DNA from: Polaromonas sp. | GTDB lineage: Bacteria; Pseudomonadota; Gammaproteobacteria; Burkholderiales; Burkholderiaceae_C | DNA length: 64,000 nucleotides | NCBI GenBank assembly: GCA_013297865.1 | Contig: JAAFIP010000001.1 | Span: 310,001 to 374,000 of the forward strand | Direction: 5' to 3' | Shown here: positions 53,830 to 61,993 of the stretch, piece by piece | Layout: the number at the start of each line of letters is the position of its first letter | Position numbering within the stretch: position 1 is the first letter of the stretch | Notes under the pieces: generated by a model | The model's database searches: none | What the model was told of the DNA's origin: nothing | The model's input: the letters and a program-made list of their open reading frames with translations, nothing else | Translations under genes and position numbers: made by a program

Positions 53830-54816
53830 CTAAAAAAGTTGACGGATAGCTTGGGCAACGGCGTTACCCAAAGGTATTGGTACACCATTTCCGATTTGCC
53901 GTGCAATAGATGATCTGTCGCCGTGAAATTTCCATCGATCAGGTATTCCTTGGATACGGGCTCCTTCGCGTAAAGTCAATACGCGATTTTCAGTTGGATG
54001 CACGTACCGTCCTTTTGAAGCATTTTGAAAAGAACAGCGAAGCGTATTAGACGGGTTGTCATATTGCATGCGCCCCCACACATCTGTAGCTTGATTACCA
54101 ATACGCCTCCAAGACGGAGGGCATGTTTCAGGTGAGGCATTCATTACATCACGCTTATCACCTCCTTCAGGTATTAACTTAAATCGATCAAGGGCCAGCT
54201 TACTAGGCTTAGGCGCAACATGCATGCCCGTGTCATCAGGCTCCAGCGATAGACCTCGAAAAACACTTCGAACAGTTCGATGCTTCTTAACTGTTGGATC
54301 TGGTTTCGATGGAATTCCAATTTTTGAGAACACGATAAAAGCGCGAACTCTACGCTGAGCTGCTCCAAAGTCTGCGGCATTCAGCACCCACTCTGTACTT
54401 TCATATCCCATCTTTTTCATCTTACTTTTCAACATTACAAAATGCTGCGACTCTAGAAACAATGGGACGTTTTCCACTAAAACTACAGATGGTTTACACG
54501 CCTTAGCCCAGTCAGCTATGCACAGAGACAATTCATTTCGCTCGTCTGAAGCATCTCTTTTTCCCAGAGAACTAAATCCCTGGCAAGGAGGCCCAGCAAC
54601 AATGACATCGCAATTTATGCCTTTAACAATGGCCCTGACATCAACCGTCATTCGATCAGCACCCACGTTTTCTTTGAATGTCTGTGCCGCACGGGCATCA
54701 GCCTCAACAGCAAGCTTTGCAAAAAAACCTTGCTTGCGAAAAGCATAGCCTAGCAAACCCGCGCCAGAAAATAAATCCACAGAATGGAGTGTTTTTTGAT
54801 TCATAAATTGAATCAT
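53830..54816 (-). CDS. C5-cytosine DNA methyltransferase
   Basis: 328 residues from ATG 54816 (MIQFMNQK) or 54804. Conserved C5-MTase motifs: I (VDLFSGAGLLGYAF), IV with catalytic Cys (GPPCQGFSSLG), VI (VLVENVPLF), VIII (AQRRVRAF) and X (QIGNGVPIPLGNAVA). It methylates cytosine in a target site that cannot be read from sequence. Divergent from an XRE-type gene 20 bp away, and convergent with neighbours in an AT-rich island with a GHKL-nuclease gene. This is the modification part of a restriction-modification-type defence module. Confidence 0.93.
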   Translation of the reverse strand: MIQFMNQKTLHSVDLFSGAGLLGYAFRKQGFFAKLAVEADARAAQTFKENVGADRMTVDVRAIVKGINCDVIVAGPPCQGFSSLGKRDASDERNELSLCIADWAKACKPSVVLVENVPLFLESQHFVMLKSKMKKMGYESTEWVLNAADFGAAQRRVRAFIVFSKIGIPSKPDPTVKKHRTVRSVFRGLSLEPDDTGMHVAPKPSKLALDRFKLIPEGGDKRDVMNASPETCPPSWRRIGNQATDVWGRMQYDNPSNTLRCSFQNASKGRYVHPTENRVLTLREGARIQGIPDRWKFHGDRSSIARQIGNGVPIPLGNAVAQAIRQLF

Positions 54817-54835
54817 ACCTGATAAGATATTGGTT

Positions 54836-55159
54836 ATGCAAGAGAAAATGTTTAATAGCCCGAAAGAAGTTATCAAAGCCGCACGAGCTCATTTGTCATG
54901 CTCACAAAGGGAATTTGCCAAAAAAATGGAAAGCCGACAAACCTTGATATGTAAATATGAGACCGGACAAGTCAATCCACCAGCAAAGCTTTTGATGCAA
55001 TGTATGAATCTACTTGAAAAAAATAATGAACTCAAGATATCCGAAGCGGATCTTGTCGAATTGATAAATAGCAAGTTATTCGGAGAAGAGAAAGCTGCGC
55101 TGAGGCATGCAATCGCTGAAATCATCAACAGAACTCAGCCTACCAGCGGAAGGTTTTAA
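54836..55159 (+). CDS. XRE family controller protein
   Basis: 107 residues from ATG 54836 (a later Met, 54848, is possible). N-terminal HTH (LSCSQREFAKKMESRQTLIC then KYETGQVNPP) at about 18-55, then a helical tail. Divergent from the methyltransferase with only 20 bp between starts, so it can control both, as C proteins do in restriction-modification systems. It converges on the GHKL gene with 92 bp between. Confidence 0.8.
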   Translation: MQEKMFNSPKEVIKAARAHLSCSQREFAKKMESRQTLICKYETGQVNPPAKLLMQCMNLLEKNNELKISEADLVELINSKLFGEEKAALRHAIAEIINRTQPTSGRF

Positions 55160-55251
55160 TGTCTGGCAAAAACAGTGATTGACATTAATAGATGCCGTTA
55201 AATACACACGTTATAGTGGGCAGGCCAAGTCGTGAAAACATCGGCATTCTG

Positions 55252-57420
55252 TTATGCGGCTAACTCGTCTTTTTCAAACGACTCAATTGCATCGGAATGA
55301 ATTTGTTGAGCCCTGTCAAGGACTTGCTCTAATCCGATGACTTCCCATTGTTCATTGGATGCACGTTTTTTAATATCAGCAAGAAGCATGAGCTCGTCAT
55401 CGTTCCGAGTGTCAGCCTCCGGCATCGCACCAATCAAGTAGCCATTGACTTTCGCAACACCATTCAATTCAGTAGAAATAAAGGCTTCTATCTTTCGCAT
55501 GTATTTTTTTAACTGAGTTAAATGTGCAAAGCTAAGCGGGATAGTAGGTGACTTTAACTCCACAATCGTGAAAACATGAGGTGAAGCTGAATCTGACATG
55601 ACAAAGACCAAATCTGGCCTCTCCGCATCAATCGAGCCATCTGGATCAACAATTGGAGCAAACTTGTCTACACCAATTGTTTTTGCAAGTTTTGTTGCCA
55701 ATGTATTTAAAGACTGATCACTTGTCAGGTAATGCGAGTATTCCGGCTTAATAAGCCACGGATCATCTTTAAAAAGTTGCTGTAGCTCAACCTCAATTCC
55801 TTTCTTTTTCCAAAGCTCTTCTCCACGCTCAATCAACTTACGCAAAGCAATGATTCCATTTTTTCTACCCCTGTATAACTTTAAAGAGTCGCTGCGTTCA
55901 ATTTCAGCCAACTCTTTTAGCTCAACGGCAACACGATTAATCGTTTGAGGATCTGTTTGTAGCTCAATTAGACGAATAAGTGTTTCACCGGCATTTACTG
56001 ACTGGACTACTAAGGGTGCCAACTCATTGAACTCTACGCTGTCAGTGCCATATCGCAAGGCTATTGTCTTTAACAATTTACCAGCGGGTGCTCTGCTGCG
56101 CGTTGGAAGATTGTCAATAATCTGACTCATCATTTTTCCATTGGCAGTCTGCTTTATTTCTTCATTGACTTTACTATCTCTATGCTTAGAGTGGGCAGCA
56201 AGAGAAGCCTTCATAAGGTCAGAAATATGTCCTAGAACAGCCTCAACTACATCATTGTCCTCTCTCAATTGAGACCTATTGGTATTTACAAAATCAACTC
56301 CAAGTTGGTCGAGAGTGTCCGCAACAACAATGCACTCAAGGTAATCTTGTCCGTGAAAGTTGTGCATGCCTGTGCCAAGCTTGAAAAGTGATGGGCCAGC
56401 GGCCAAGCGCTTATTGCAGTAAATCCGTGCACCTCGCTTACCAGCAGCCAAGTGCTGCCCTGGCTTACGAAACTTAACAGCATACTTAATTGGCAATGTC
56501 CCGATATCGGGAATATTCACAAAATCTTCGACCAAATCGCCGGTTTTCGCCGCGTCACTAGGATAGATAAAGTCGTACTCAACCGCAGGCGCCTCAATTT
56601 CTACGCCATTCAAATTGACAAGGAAATCAGCTTTATCAATCCCGTAAAACGCCTCTGCTAACGTAGCGGAAATTTTATCAACAGATGACTTTACAGCATC
56701 GGGCTTGAGACATCTGAGTATGATGGTTGTACCGCTCCTATCCACGTCAAAGTCGTCGACATATTTAGCCGGTATGGGTATTTCACTTAAATTGGGAGCG
56801 TTAGATAAAACTGATGCGTCCAGCTCAAATATCGTTATGAACGAATCTCCTTTACGCTTAGTTTCGATTGAGACTTTTTCTGCAATCCCAAAACCAGCTA
56901 ATTTACCAAGTCCCTTTCTTCCCATAACCGCCCGTTTTCCCCCTTCCGATTTCAGTAATGTCTCAGCCCCGACTGTATCGATACGACGATGCCGATTAAT
57001 TGGAAGAAATTTTTCGGCAACGTCCCGCGGACTCATGCCGTGACCATAATCCTTAATTCTTATGTCTATAGAGTCTGCCAAAGTCAGCTTAAACATTGAT
57101 AAGTCTGGAACAGCCATTGATCCGAAAAGATCTGCCCCAGTAGAGGTCGCTGCAATTACAGGTTCAGATTCACTTTGTTTCGCCGCTGCAATTTTTGTGT
57201 TAGCTTTCGTTGCTTTAACAAGGGCTTTTAATTCTGTGCGGCCCTTATCTATTTCATCAAATGGAATAAAAATTTCAACCTTGGGTGCATCGCTGTCATA
57301 TGCATTAGCAGCGAATTCAACTAAGCACTTACCAAGAGTGGTGTACATGTTGATTCCTAATGCTTCAAGCATGCCACCCTGAATTGCCATTTGAAAAGCA
57401 GCTGGTTTTTCTTTTGTCAT
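55252..57420 (-). CDS. GHKL ATPase fused to a PD-(D/E)XK-like nuclease domain (putative defence effector)
   Basis: 722 residues. The N-terminal third has the GHKL/Bergerat ATP-binding motifs: EFAANAYDSD (N1), DYGHGMSP (N2) and GRKGLGKLAGFGIAEKVSIE (glycine lid), as in MutL, Hsp90 and MORC. The middle (~220-520) is a mostly helical transducer-like region. The C-terminus carries D603 (RPDLVF), E621 and K623 (VELKSP), the D-x18-E-x-K pattern of PD-(D/E)XK nucleases, preceded by FKDDPWLIKPE, which recalls the DUF4263/Shedu group. ATP-dependent nuclease activity against foreign DNA is inferred. It is encoded next to a C5 methyltransferase and an XRE gene in an AT-rich island. Confidence 0.8.
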   Translation of the reverse strand: MTKEKPAAFQMAIQGGMLEALGINMYTTLGKCLVEFAANAYDSDAPKVEIFIPFDEIDKGRTELKALVKATKANTKIAAAKQSESEPVIAATSTGADLFGSMAVPDLSMFKLTLADSIDIRIKDYGHGMSPRDVAEKFLPINRHRRIDTVGAETLLKSEGGKRAVMGRKGLGKLAGFGIAEKVSIETKRKGDSFITIFELDASVLSNAPNLSEIPIPAKYVDDFDVDRSGTTIILRCLKPDAVKSSVDKISATLAEAFYGIDKADFLVNLNGVEIEAPAVEYDFIYPSDAAKTGDLVEDFVNIPDIGTLPIKYAVKFRKPGQHLAAGKRGARIYCNKRLAAGPSLFKLGTGMHNFHGQDYLECIVVADTLDQLGVDFVNTNRSQLREDNDVVEAVLGHISDLMKASLAAHSKHRDSKVNEEIKQTANGKMMSQIIDNLPTRSRAPAGKLLKTIALRYGTDSVEFNELAPLVVQSVNAGETLIRLIELQTDPQTINRVAVELKELAEIERSDSLKLYRGRKNGIIALRKLIERGEELWKKKGIEVELQQLFKDDPWLIKPEYSHYLTSDQSLNTLATKLAKTIGVDKFAPIVDPDGSIDAERPDLVFVMSDSASPHVFTIVELKSPTIPLSFAHLTQLKKYMRKIEAFISTELNGVAKVNGYLIGAMPEADTRNDDELMLLADIKKRASNEQWEVIGLEQVLDRAQQIHSDAIESFEKDELAA

Positions 57421-57713
57421 CTGAGTCCTTTTGTATATTTAACTTTTCATTTATTGTTTCAGCTACCAGAAGGCGGCGTTAAGACCTAATCATGCCACGA
57501 CAATAACGAAAACTCTGTTTTTTAAACAGGGATAGTCGAAGTGATGGGCATGAGTCATTGTGTTGGTTTTTATCAATTGACAATCTCAGCCCGAACATCA
57601 TCAAATTGAATTTATTTTTGCAGCAGGCTAAGCTTGAAGCACGCCACAAACGACTAGAAAAATGGTTGTTCACAACATCAGATAGTCATAGTTTTAGTCA
57701 AGTCCACTTTCAA

Positions 57714-58292
57714 TCAGACGAAACCAATGCGGCGGCTGGGCTTGGCCTTTTTGGCCTGATCGTCAGCAATCAATTGTTTGATAGCGTCAAAGACAGCTGA
57801 AAACTGCTCGTCGTAGCGCTTTTCCATGGCATCAATCCTTCGCGCCAGGTCGCGGTTAGAGTCCATCAGGCGGCGCAGCTGCACGAAGGTGCGCATGATG
57901 GCGATGTTGACCTCGACCGCGCGTTGTGAACGCAAGACGCTGGACAGCATGGCTATGCCTTGCTCGGTGAAAGCGTAGGGTAAGGCGGTAACGTTGCGTC
58001 GGGATGCGGTCACAGTTTGTGACCGCATAGGGGTGCCAGCGGGGTATGCGGTCACAGTTTGTGACCTCATACGCTCCCACTCTTCTGATGTGAGCTGGAA
58101 CATGAAGTCTGCAGGAAACCGTTCGAGGTTTCGCTTGACGGCCTGATTCAGCACCTTGGTGGCCACGCCATAAAGGTCGGCCAGATCAGCATCGAGCAAA
58201 ATTTTCTCGCCACGGATCGCAAATACCAGTGATGCAAGGTTTTCGGGCTTGGGAATGATGCCGCGACTAGGAGTATCGACTTTCGAGGTCAT
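57714..58292 (-). CDS. ORF6N domain DNA-binding protein (phage antirepressor-like)
   Basis: 192 residues. ORF6N (KilA-N-like) domain at about 20-130: LVFAIRGEKILLDADLADLY, then VKRNLERFPADFMFQLT and YAFTEQGIAMLSSVLRSQRA, and a helical C-terminal region. In the middle, MRSQTVTA occurs twice, 14 residues apart, where relatives have one copy; the DNA of each copy is a near-perfect palindrome. Its start overlaps the aminotransferase stop by ATGA. ORF6N proteins of this type are common chromosomal genes derived from phage antirepressors. Function unknown. Confidence 0.85.
   Translation of the reverse strand: MTSKVDTPSRGIIPKPENLASLVFAIRGEKILLDADLADLYGVATKVLNQAVKRNLERFPADFMFQLTSEEWERMRSQTVTAYPAGTPMRSQTVTASRRNVTALPYAFTEQGIAMLSSVLRSQRAVEVNIAIMRTFVQLRRLMDSNRDLARRIDAMEKRYDEQFSAVFDAIKQLIADDQAKKAKPSRRIGFV
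58004..58071. repeat. Two palindromes inside the ORF6N gene
   Basis: The first (58004-58028) has perfect 11-bp arms (ATGCGGTCACA and complement) around GTT; the second (58045-58071) has the same GGTCACA core with two mismatches further out. Centres are 42 bp apart, about four helical turns. Confidence 0.8.
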
Positions 58293-59527
58293 ACAGGCAA
58301 CGCCTTAGCCAACCTACCCACCCCCTCCTCTATCTTCCCCAAATCCGAAGTCGCATAGCTCAGCCGCAGCGTAGCGGTGTCTGGGTTCACCGCAAAAAAC
58401 GGTGCGCCGGGCACGAAGGCTATGCCGTGGTCGGGGGCGCGTTTGGCGTAGGCTGTGGCGTCCTGGCTGGTGGCTGTGTTGCTGCCGGGGGTGGGCTGGC
58501 CGGTGAGGCGGGTCCAGAAGAACATGCCGCCTTGGGGCTGGGTGTAGGTGAGCGCGTTGCCTAGCTCGCGCTGCAGGCACTGGGCCATGGTCTGGGCGCG
58601 CTGGGCGTAGGTGCTGCGCACGACGGCTAATGTTTTGTCCAGGCGGGTTTGGTTGCCGTCTTTCAGCTGCAGGTAGTTGGCGGCGATGGCCTGGCTGAGG
58701 TTGCTGGTGTGGGCGTCGCTGAACTGTTTGCACATGGTGGCTTTGGCCAGCAGCTCGGGCGGGGCGATCATCCAGCCTACGCGGATGCCTGGTGAGAGGA
58801 CTTTGCTGAAACTGCCGCAGTAGGCCAGCCAGGGCTTGGCCTCGGGCACGTCGTTGGCTAGCGCCATGATGCTGGGGGGCGGTGGGCTGCCAAAGTAGAG
58901 CTCGCCATAGGGGTCGTCTTCTACGATCAGCACTTGGTGTTGTGCGGCCAGCTGGACGATCTTTTTGCGGCGCTCCAGGGTGAGCATGGCGCCGCTGGGG
59001 TTGCCAAAGCTGGGGATGAGGTAGACGAGCTTGGGTTTGTGCTGGATGATGAGCTTTTCCAGCTCGTCTACGCGCACGCCGTCGGCGTCGATGGGGGCGC
59101 TGACCAGGTCTGCGCCATAGAGCTTGAAGCACTGGATGGTGGCTAAAAACGTGGGGCCTTCGACGATGACTTTGTCGCCGGGGTTGATCATGGTTTTGCC
59201 GATTAGGTCCAGCGCCTGCTGGCTGCCGGTGGTGGTGATCAGGCCGTCGGGCTGCACGCTGATGCCCTTGCCTGCCATGTGCGTGGCCACGGCTTGCCGC
59301 AGCGGGCCCCAGCCTTCGGTGGCGCCATATTGCAGCACAGCGCCCGCGCTGGCGTCGCCCAGGGCCTGGCCCGTGGCCTCGCGGATGCCCTCCACATCAA
59401 ACAGCGCCGGGTCAGGAAAGCCGCCCGCAAAGCTGATGATGCCCGGGCGGGCCAGCAGCTTGAAGATTTCGCGGATGGCGGAGGTGTGGACTTGGTCCAG
59501 GCGGGCGGCAAAGGGCAGTGAAGACAT
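58289..59527 (-). CDS. PLP-dependent aminotransferase, class I/II (2-aminoadipate/alanine type)
   Basis: 412 residues from ATG 59527. Motifs: FAGGFPDPALF near the N-terminus, YGATEGWGPLRQAVA, SFGNPSGAMLTLERRK, and the PLP-lysine loop GSFSKVLSPGIRVGWM (Lys near 250). It belongs to the LysN/2-aminoadipate aminotransferase group of stand-alone fold-type I enzymes that are also related to MocR C-terminal domains. It transfers amino groups between amino acids and 2-oxoacids. Its stop overlaps the start of the ORF6N gene. Confidence 0.88.
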   Translation of the reverse strand: MSSLPFAARLDQVHTSAIREIFKLLARPGIISFAGGFPDPALFDVEGIREATGQALGDASAGAVLQYGATEGWGPLRQAVATHMAGKGISVQPDGLITTTGSQQALDLIGKTMINPGDKVIVEGPTFLATIQCFKLYGADLVSAPIDADGVRVDELEKLIIQHKPKLVYLIPSFGNPSGAMLTLERRKKIVQLAAQHQVLIVEDDPYGELYFGSPPPPSIMALANDVPEAKPWLAYCGSFSKVLSPGIRVGWMIAPPELLAKATMCKQFSDAHTSNLSQAIAANYLQLKDGNQTRLDKTLAVVRSTYAQRAQTMAQCLQRELGNALTYTQPQGGMFFWTRLTGQPTPGSNTATSQDATAYAKRAPDHGIAFVPGAPFFAVNPDTATLRLSYATSDLGKIEEGVGRLAKALPV

Positions 59528-59611
59528 AAAAATACCTTGAAATGGCGTACTCAAAGTAAGATAGTAACTAACAACACGCTGTTTTCTCCACCCACCCACC
59601 AGGAATTCACC

Positions 59612-60109
59612 ATGTTTTTACTCCGCCGATTGTTCGCTGGTTTGCTGATGATGGCCTGCCTGGTGCAAGCCAGCCTGGCCCAAACCATTCCTGCAGACAA
59701 GCGGGCCGCCATTGAGCAGCTCATCGCGGCCAGCAACAGCCTGGCCATTGCCCAGCAAATGAGCGGCCTGTATGTCGCCGAAATCACCAAGTCCATCAAA
59801 AATGCGCAGCCCAATGTGCAGCAAAAGGCACTGGATGTGTTGCCGGGTGTGATCAGCGGTGTCATTGAAGAAAACATGCCTTCACTGAAGCAGATATTCA
59901 TCGTTCTTTTCGACAAGCACTACAGCCTGGAGGACATCCAGCAGCTCACGCAGTTTTACCAGTCGCCCGTGGGCCAAAAGCTGCTGGCTGTGCAGCCCCA
60001 GTTGATGCAAGACAGTGTGCAGGCAGGAGCGCGCTGGGGGCAAGCCATGTCGCCAGAGATTCAGCGCCGCGTCAAGGAGCGGCTAGCCCAAGAAGGCGTG
60101 AAGCTTTGA
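59612..60109 (+). CDS. DUF2059 exported protein
   Basis: 165 residues from ATG 59612, preceded by AGGAATTC. Signal peptide (FAGLLMMACLVQASLAQ), then the helical DUF2059 domain with the conserved stretch YSLEDIQQLTQFYQSPVGQK at about 110-129. These periplasmic proteins have no established function. Divergent from the aminotransferase gene. Confidence 0.88.
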   Translation: MFLLRRLFAGLLMMACLVQASLAQTIPADKRAAIEQLIAASNSLAIAQQMSGLYVAEITKSIKNAQPNVQQKALDVLPGVISGVIEENMPSLKQIFIVLFDKHYSLEDIQQLTQFYQSPVGQKLLAVQPQLMQDSVQAGARWGQAMSPEIQRRVKERLAQEGVKL

Positions 60110-60181
60110 CCACACCTGCAGCCCTAGCAAAGCCCGATTTGTATTGACTGGGTTTAATTTTTCATCCACAGGAGCTAGACC

Positions 60182-61087
60182 ATGAGCACTTCTTCCCCCC
60201 GCCTCACAGCGCAAGATTTTGACCAAGAACTGCTGGTGCTGTTTGATGCCTATGTGCACGGCGGCATTGACCGGCGCGGCTTTTTGCGCGGGGCTGAAAA
60301 GTTTGCCAAGGCGGGTGTGACGGCTGCGGGCCTGCTGGCCGCGCTAAGCCCCGACTTTGCGCGCGGCCAGGTGGTGCCCAAGGACGATGCACGGCTCAAG
60401 ACTCAGACGGTCAGCTTTGAATCACCCCAAGGCACGGGCACGGTCAAAGGCTATCTGGCCCGCCCGGCCAGCGCGGGCACGGCCAAGCTGCCCACTATTT
60501 TGGTAGTGCACGAAAACCGCGGGCTCAACCCGCATATCGAAGACATCACCCGGCGCATTGCGCTGGACGGCTACATGGCCTTTGCGCCCGACGCGCTCAC
60601 GCCGCTGGGCGGCTACCCGGGCGACGAAGACAAGGCACGCGAGGCTTTTGCCAAGCTGGACCAAACCAAAACCCGCGAAGACTTTGTGGCCGCAGTGGGC
60701 TGGCTCAAGGCGCGGGCCGACACCAGCGGCAAGGTGGGCGTGACGGGCTTTTGCTATGGCGGCGGCATTGCGCATATGCTGGCCACACGCCTGCCTGATC
60801 TGGCCGCCTCGGTGCCTTTTTATGGCAACCACCCGGCTAATGCAGATGCGGCAAAAGTAAAGTCGCCCTTGCAGATCCACTTTGCAGGGATTGACGAGCG
60901 CATCAACGCAGCCTGGCCTGCTTATGAAGCCGCGTTAAAGGCAGCGGGCATCAAGCACGAAGCCCATATCTACCCCGGCACACAGCACGGCTTTAACAAC
61001 GACACCACGCCGCGCTTTGACGCGGCAGCAGCCAAGCTGGCCTGGGAGCGCACCATGGGCTTTTTTGCGCAGCATGTGAAGGCTTGA
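60182..61087 (+). CDS. Dienelactone hydrolase family protein, exported
   Basis: 301 residues. An atypical twin-arginine-like segment (DRRGFLRG) starts at about residue 30, followed by a hydrophobic stretch (GVTAAGLLAALSP), suggesting export. Alpha/beta hydrolase with the Cys nucleophile (Cys191 in GFCYGGG), the strand LPTILVVHENRGLNPHIEDI and the His in GTQHGFNNDT. Dienelactone hydrolases open lactones in chlorocatechol degradation; exported members with Tat signals are common and their substrates are not known. It is 72 bp after the DUF2059 gene. Confidence 0.85.
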   Translation: MSTSSPRLTAQDFDQELLVLFDAYVHGGIDRRGFLRGAEKFAKAGVTAAGLLAALSPDFARGQVVPKDDARLKTQTVSFESPQGTGTVKGYLARPASAGTAKLPTILVVHENRGLNPHIEDITRRIALDGYMAFAPDALTPLGGYPGDEDKAREAFAKLDQTKTREDFVAAVGWLKARADTSGKVGVTGFCYGGGIAHMLATRLPDLAASVPFYGNHPANADAAKVKSPLQIHFAGIDERINAAWPAYEAALKAAGIKHEAHIYPGTQHGFNNDTTPRFDAAAAKLAWERTMGFFAQHVKA

Positions 61088-61108
61088 GGCAGCCCTGCCC
61101 CGTTTACC

Positions 61109-61894
61109 TTAGCTGAACTGCACCTCTAGGCGCGGCAGCGGCGCAGCAAAGTCAGCCGCCCAGGTTTGGCCCGGGCTGACGGGCCAGGCGTCGGTCCAGG
61201 TGCCGGTGGTGATCACATCGCCGGCTTGCAGCGCAGGCGCGCCGGGGCACTGGCGCAGCTCGTGCACAAAATGCAGCAGCGCATGCAGCGGGTCGTCCAG
61301 CACGGCTGCCCCCGCCCCACTGTCCACCACGCTGGCGTCTTGGCTCAGGCGCACGGTGGCGGCGGTCAGCGCTGCGCACAGGGCCTGCGCGTTGGGCGCT
61401 ATCTCTCGCACAGGCACTTTGCTGCCCACCAGCAGGCGCGCATGCAGGCTGCCGTCGGCAATGGCGTCGGGCGCGGCAAACTTCCAGCCCGGCTGGTGCG
61501 ACTGCACAATCTCAAAGCCCGGGGCCACCCAGTCAATGCAGTCAAACAGCTGCTCCAGGCTGGCGCCTGCAGGCGGCGCGGCGCGCAGGCCAAACACCGC
61601 CTCGGGCTCAATGCGCGGCTGGCTGATGCCCTGCAGCGCGATGGCGCCCACGCCGTCGCAAAAGCTTAGCGTGCTGCTATAGACCGTGCCCCAGATGGGC
61701 GCAAACACGTTGTAGCGCGGCCAGATGCCGCGGTTGGTAAAGCCGATCTTGTAGCCGCGGGGCTGCTCGCCGCGCGCTAGCCGTAGCGCCCGCACGGCCA
61801 GGGCGCGCTGGTAGGCGGTGGGCATGTCCAGATCGGTCAGTGTGGCCCAGAGCTGGGCGGTGTCGTAGTGGTCAAGCAGGTTTTGTGGGCTCAT
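61109..61894 (-). CDS. 2-keto-4-pentenoate hydratase-like protein (MhpD/fumarylacetoacetase family)
   Basis: 261 residues. Hydratase signatures: GYKIGFTNRG near 47-56, the metal-ligand region with IEPEAVFGL (Glu pair) at about 95-103, FEIVQSH near 127 and DVITTGTWTDAWPV near 230. MhpD-type enzymes add water to 2-hydroxypenta-2,4-dienoates in meta-cleavage pathways and need Mg/Mn. It is alone on the minus strand, so a pathway cannot be assigned. Confidence 0.83.
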   Translation of the reverse strand: MSPQNLLDHYDTAQLWATLTDLDMPTAYQRALAVRALRLARGEQPRGYKIGFTNRGIWPRYNVFAPIWGTVYSSTLSFCDGVGAIALQGISQPRIEPEAVFGLRAAPPAGASLEQLFDCIDWVAPGFEIVQSHQPGWKFAAPDAIADGSLHARLLVGSKVPVREIAPNAQALCAALTAATVRLSQDASVVDSGAGAAVLDDPLHALLHFVHELRQCPGAPALQAGDVITTGTWTDAWPVSPGQTWAADFAAPLPRLEVQFS

Positions 61895-61993
61895 AGGTCA
61901 TCATCTTGACATATTGCGGCTGGCGCTGGGCTGAAGAAAGGTGCCTGGCGCGTGAATTCATTTCAACCAAGGTGGCGTCCGTACAATCACTGC

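Noticed and set aside
57479-57673. Small minus-strand frame in the AT-rich gap after the GHKL gene
   Set aside because: 64 residues with no recognisable family, signal or ribosome site; region 57421-57713 treated as non-coding.
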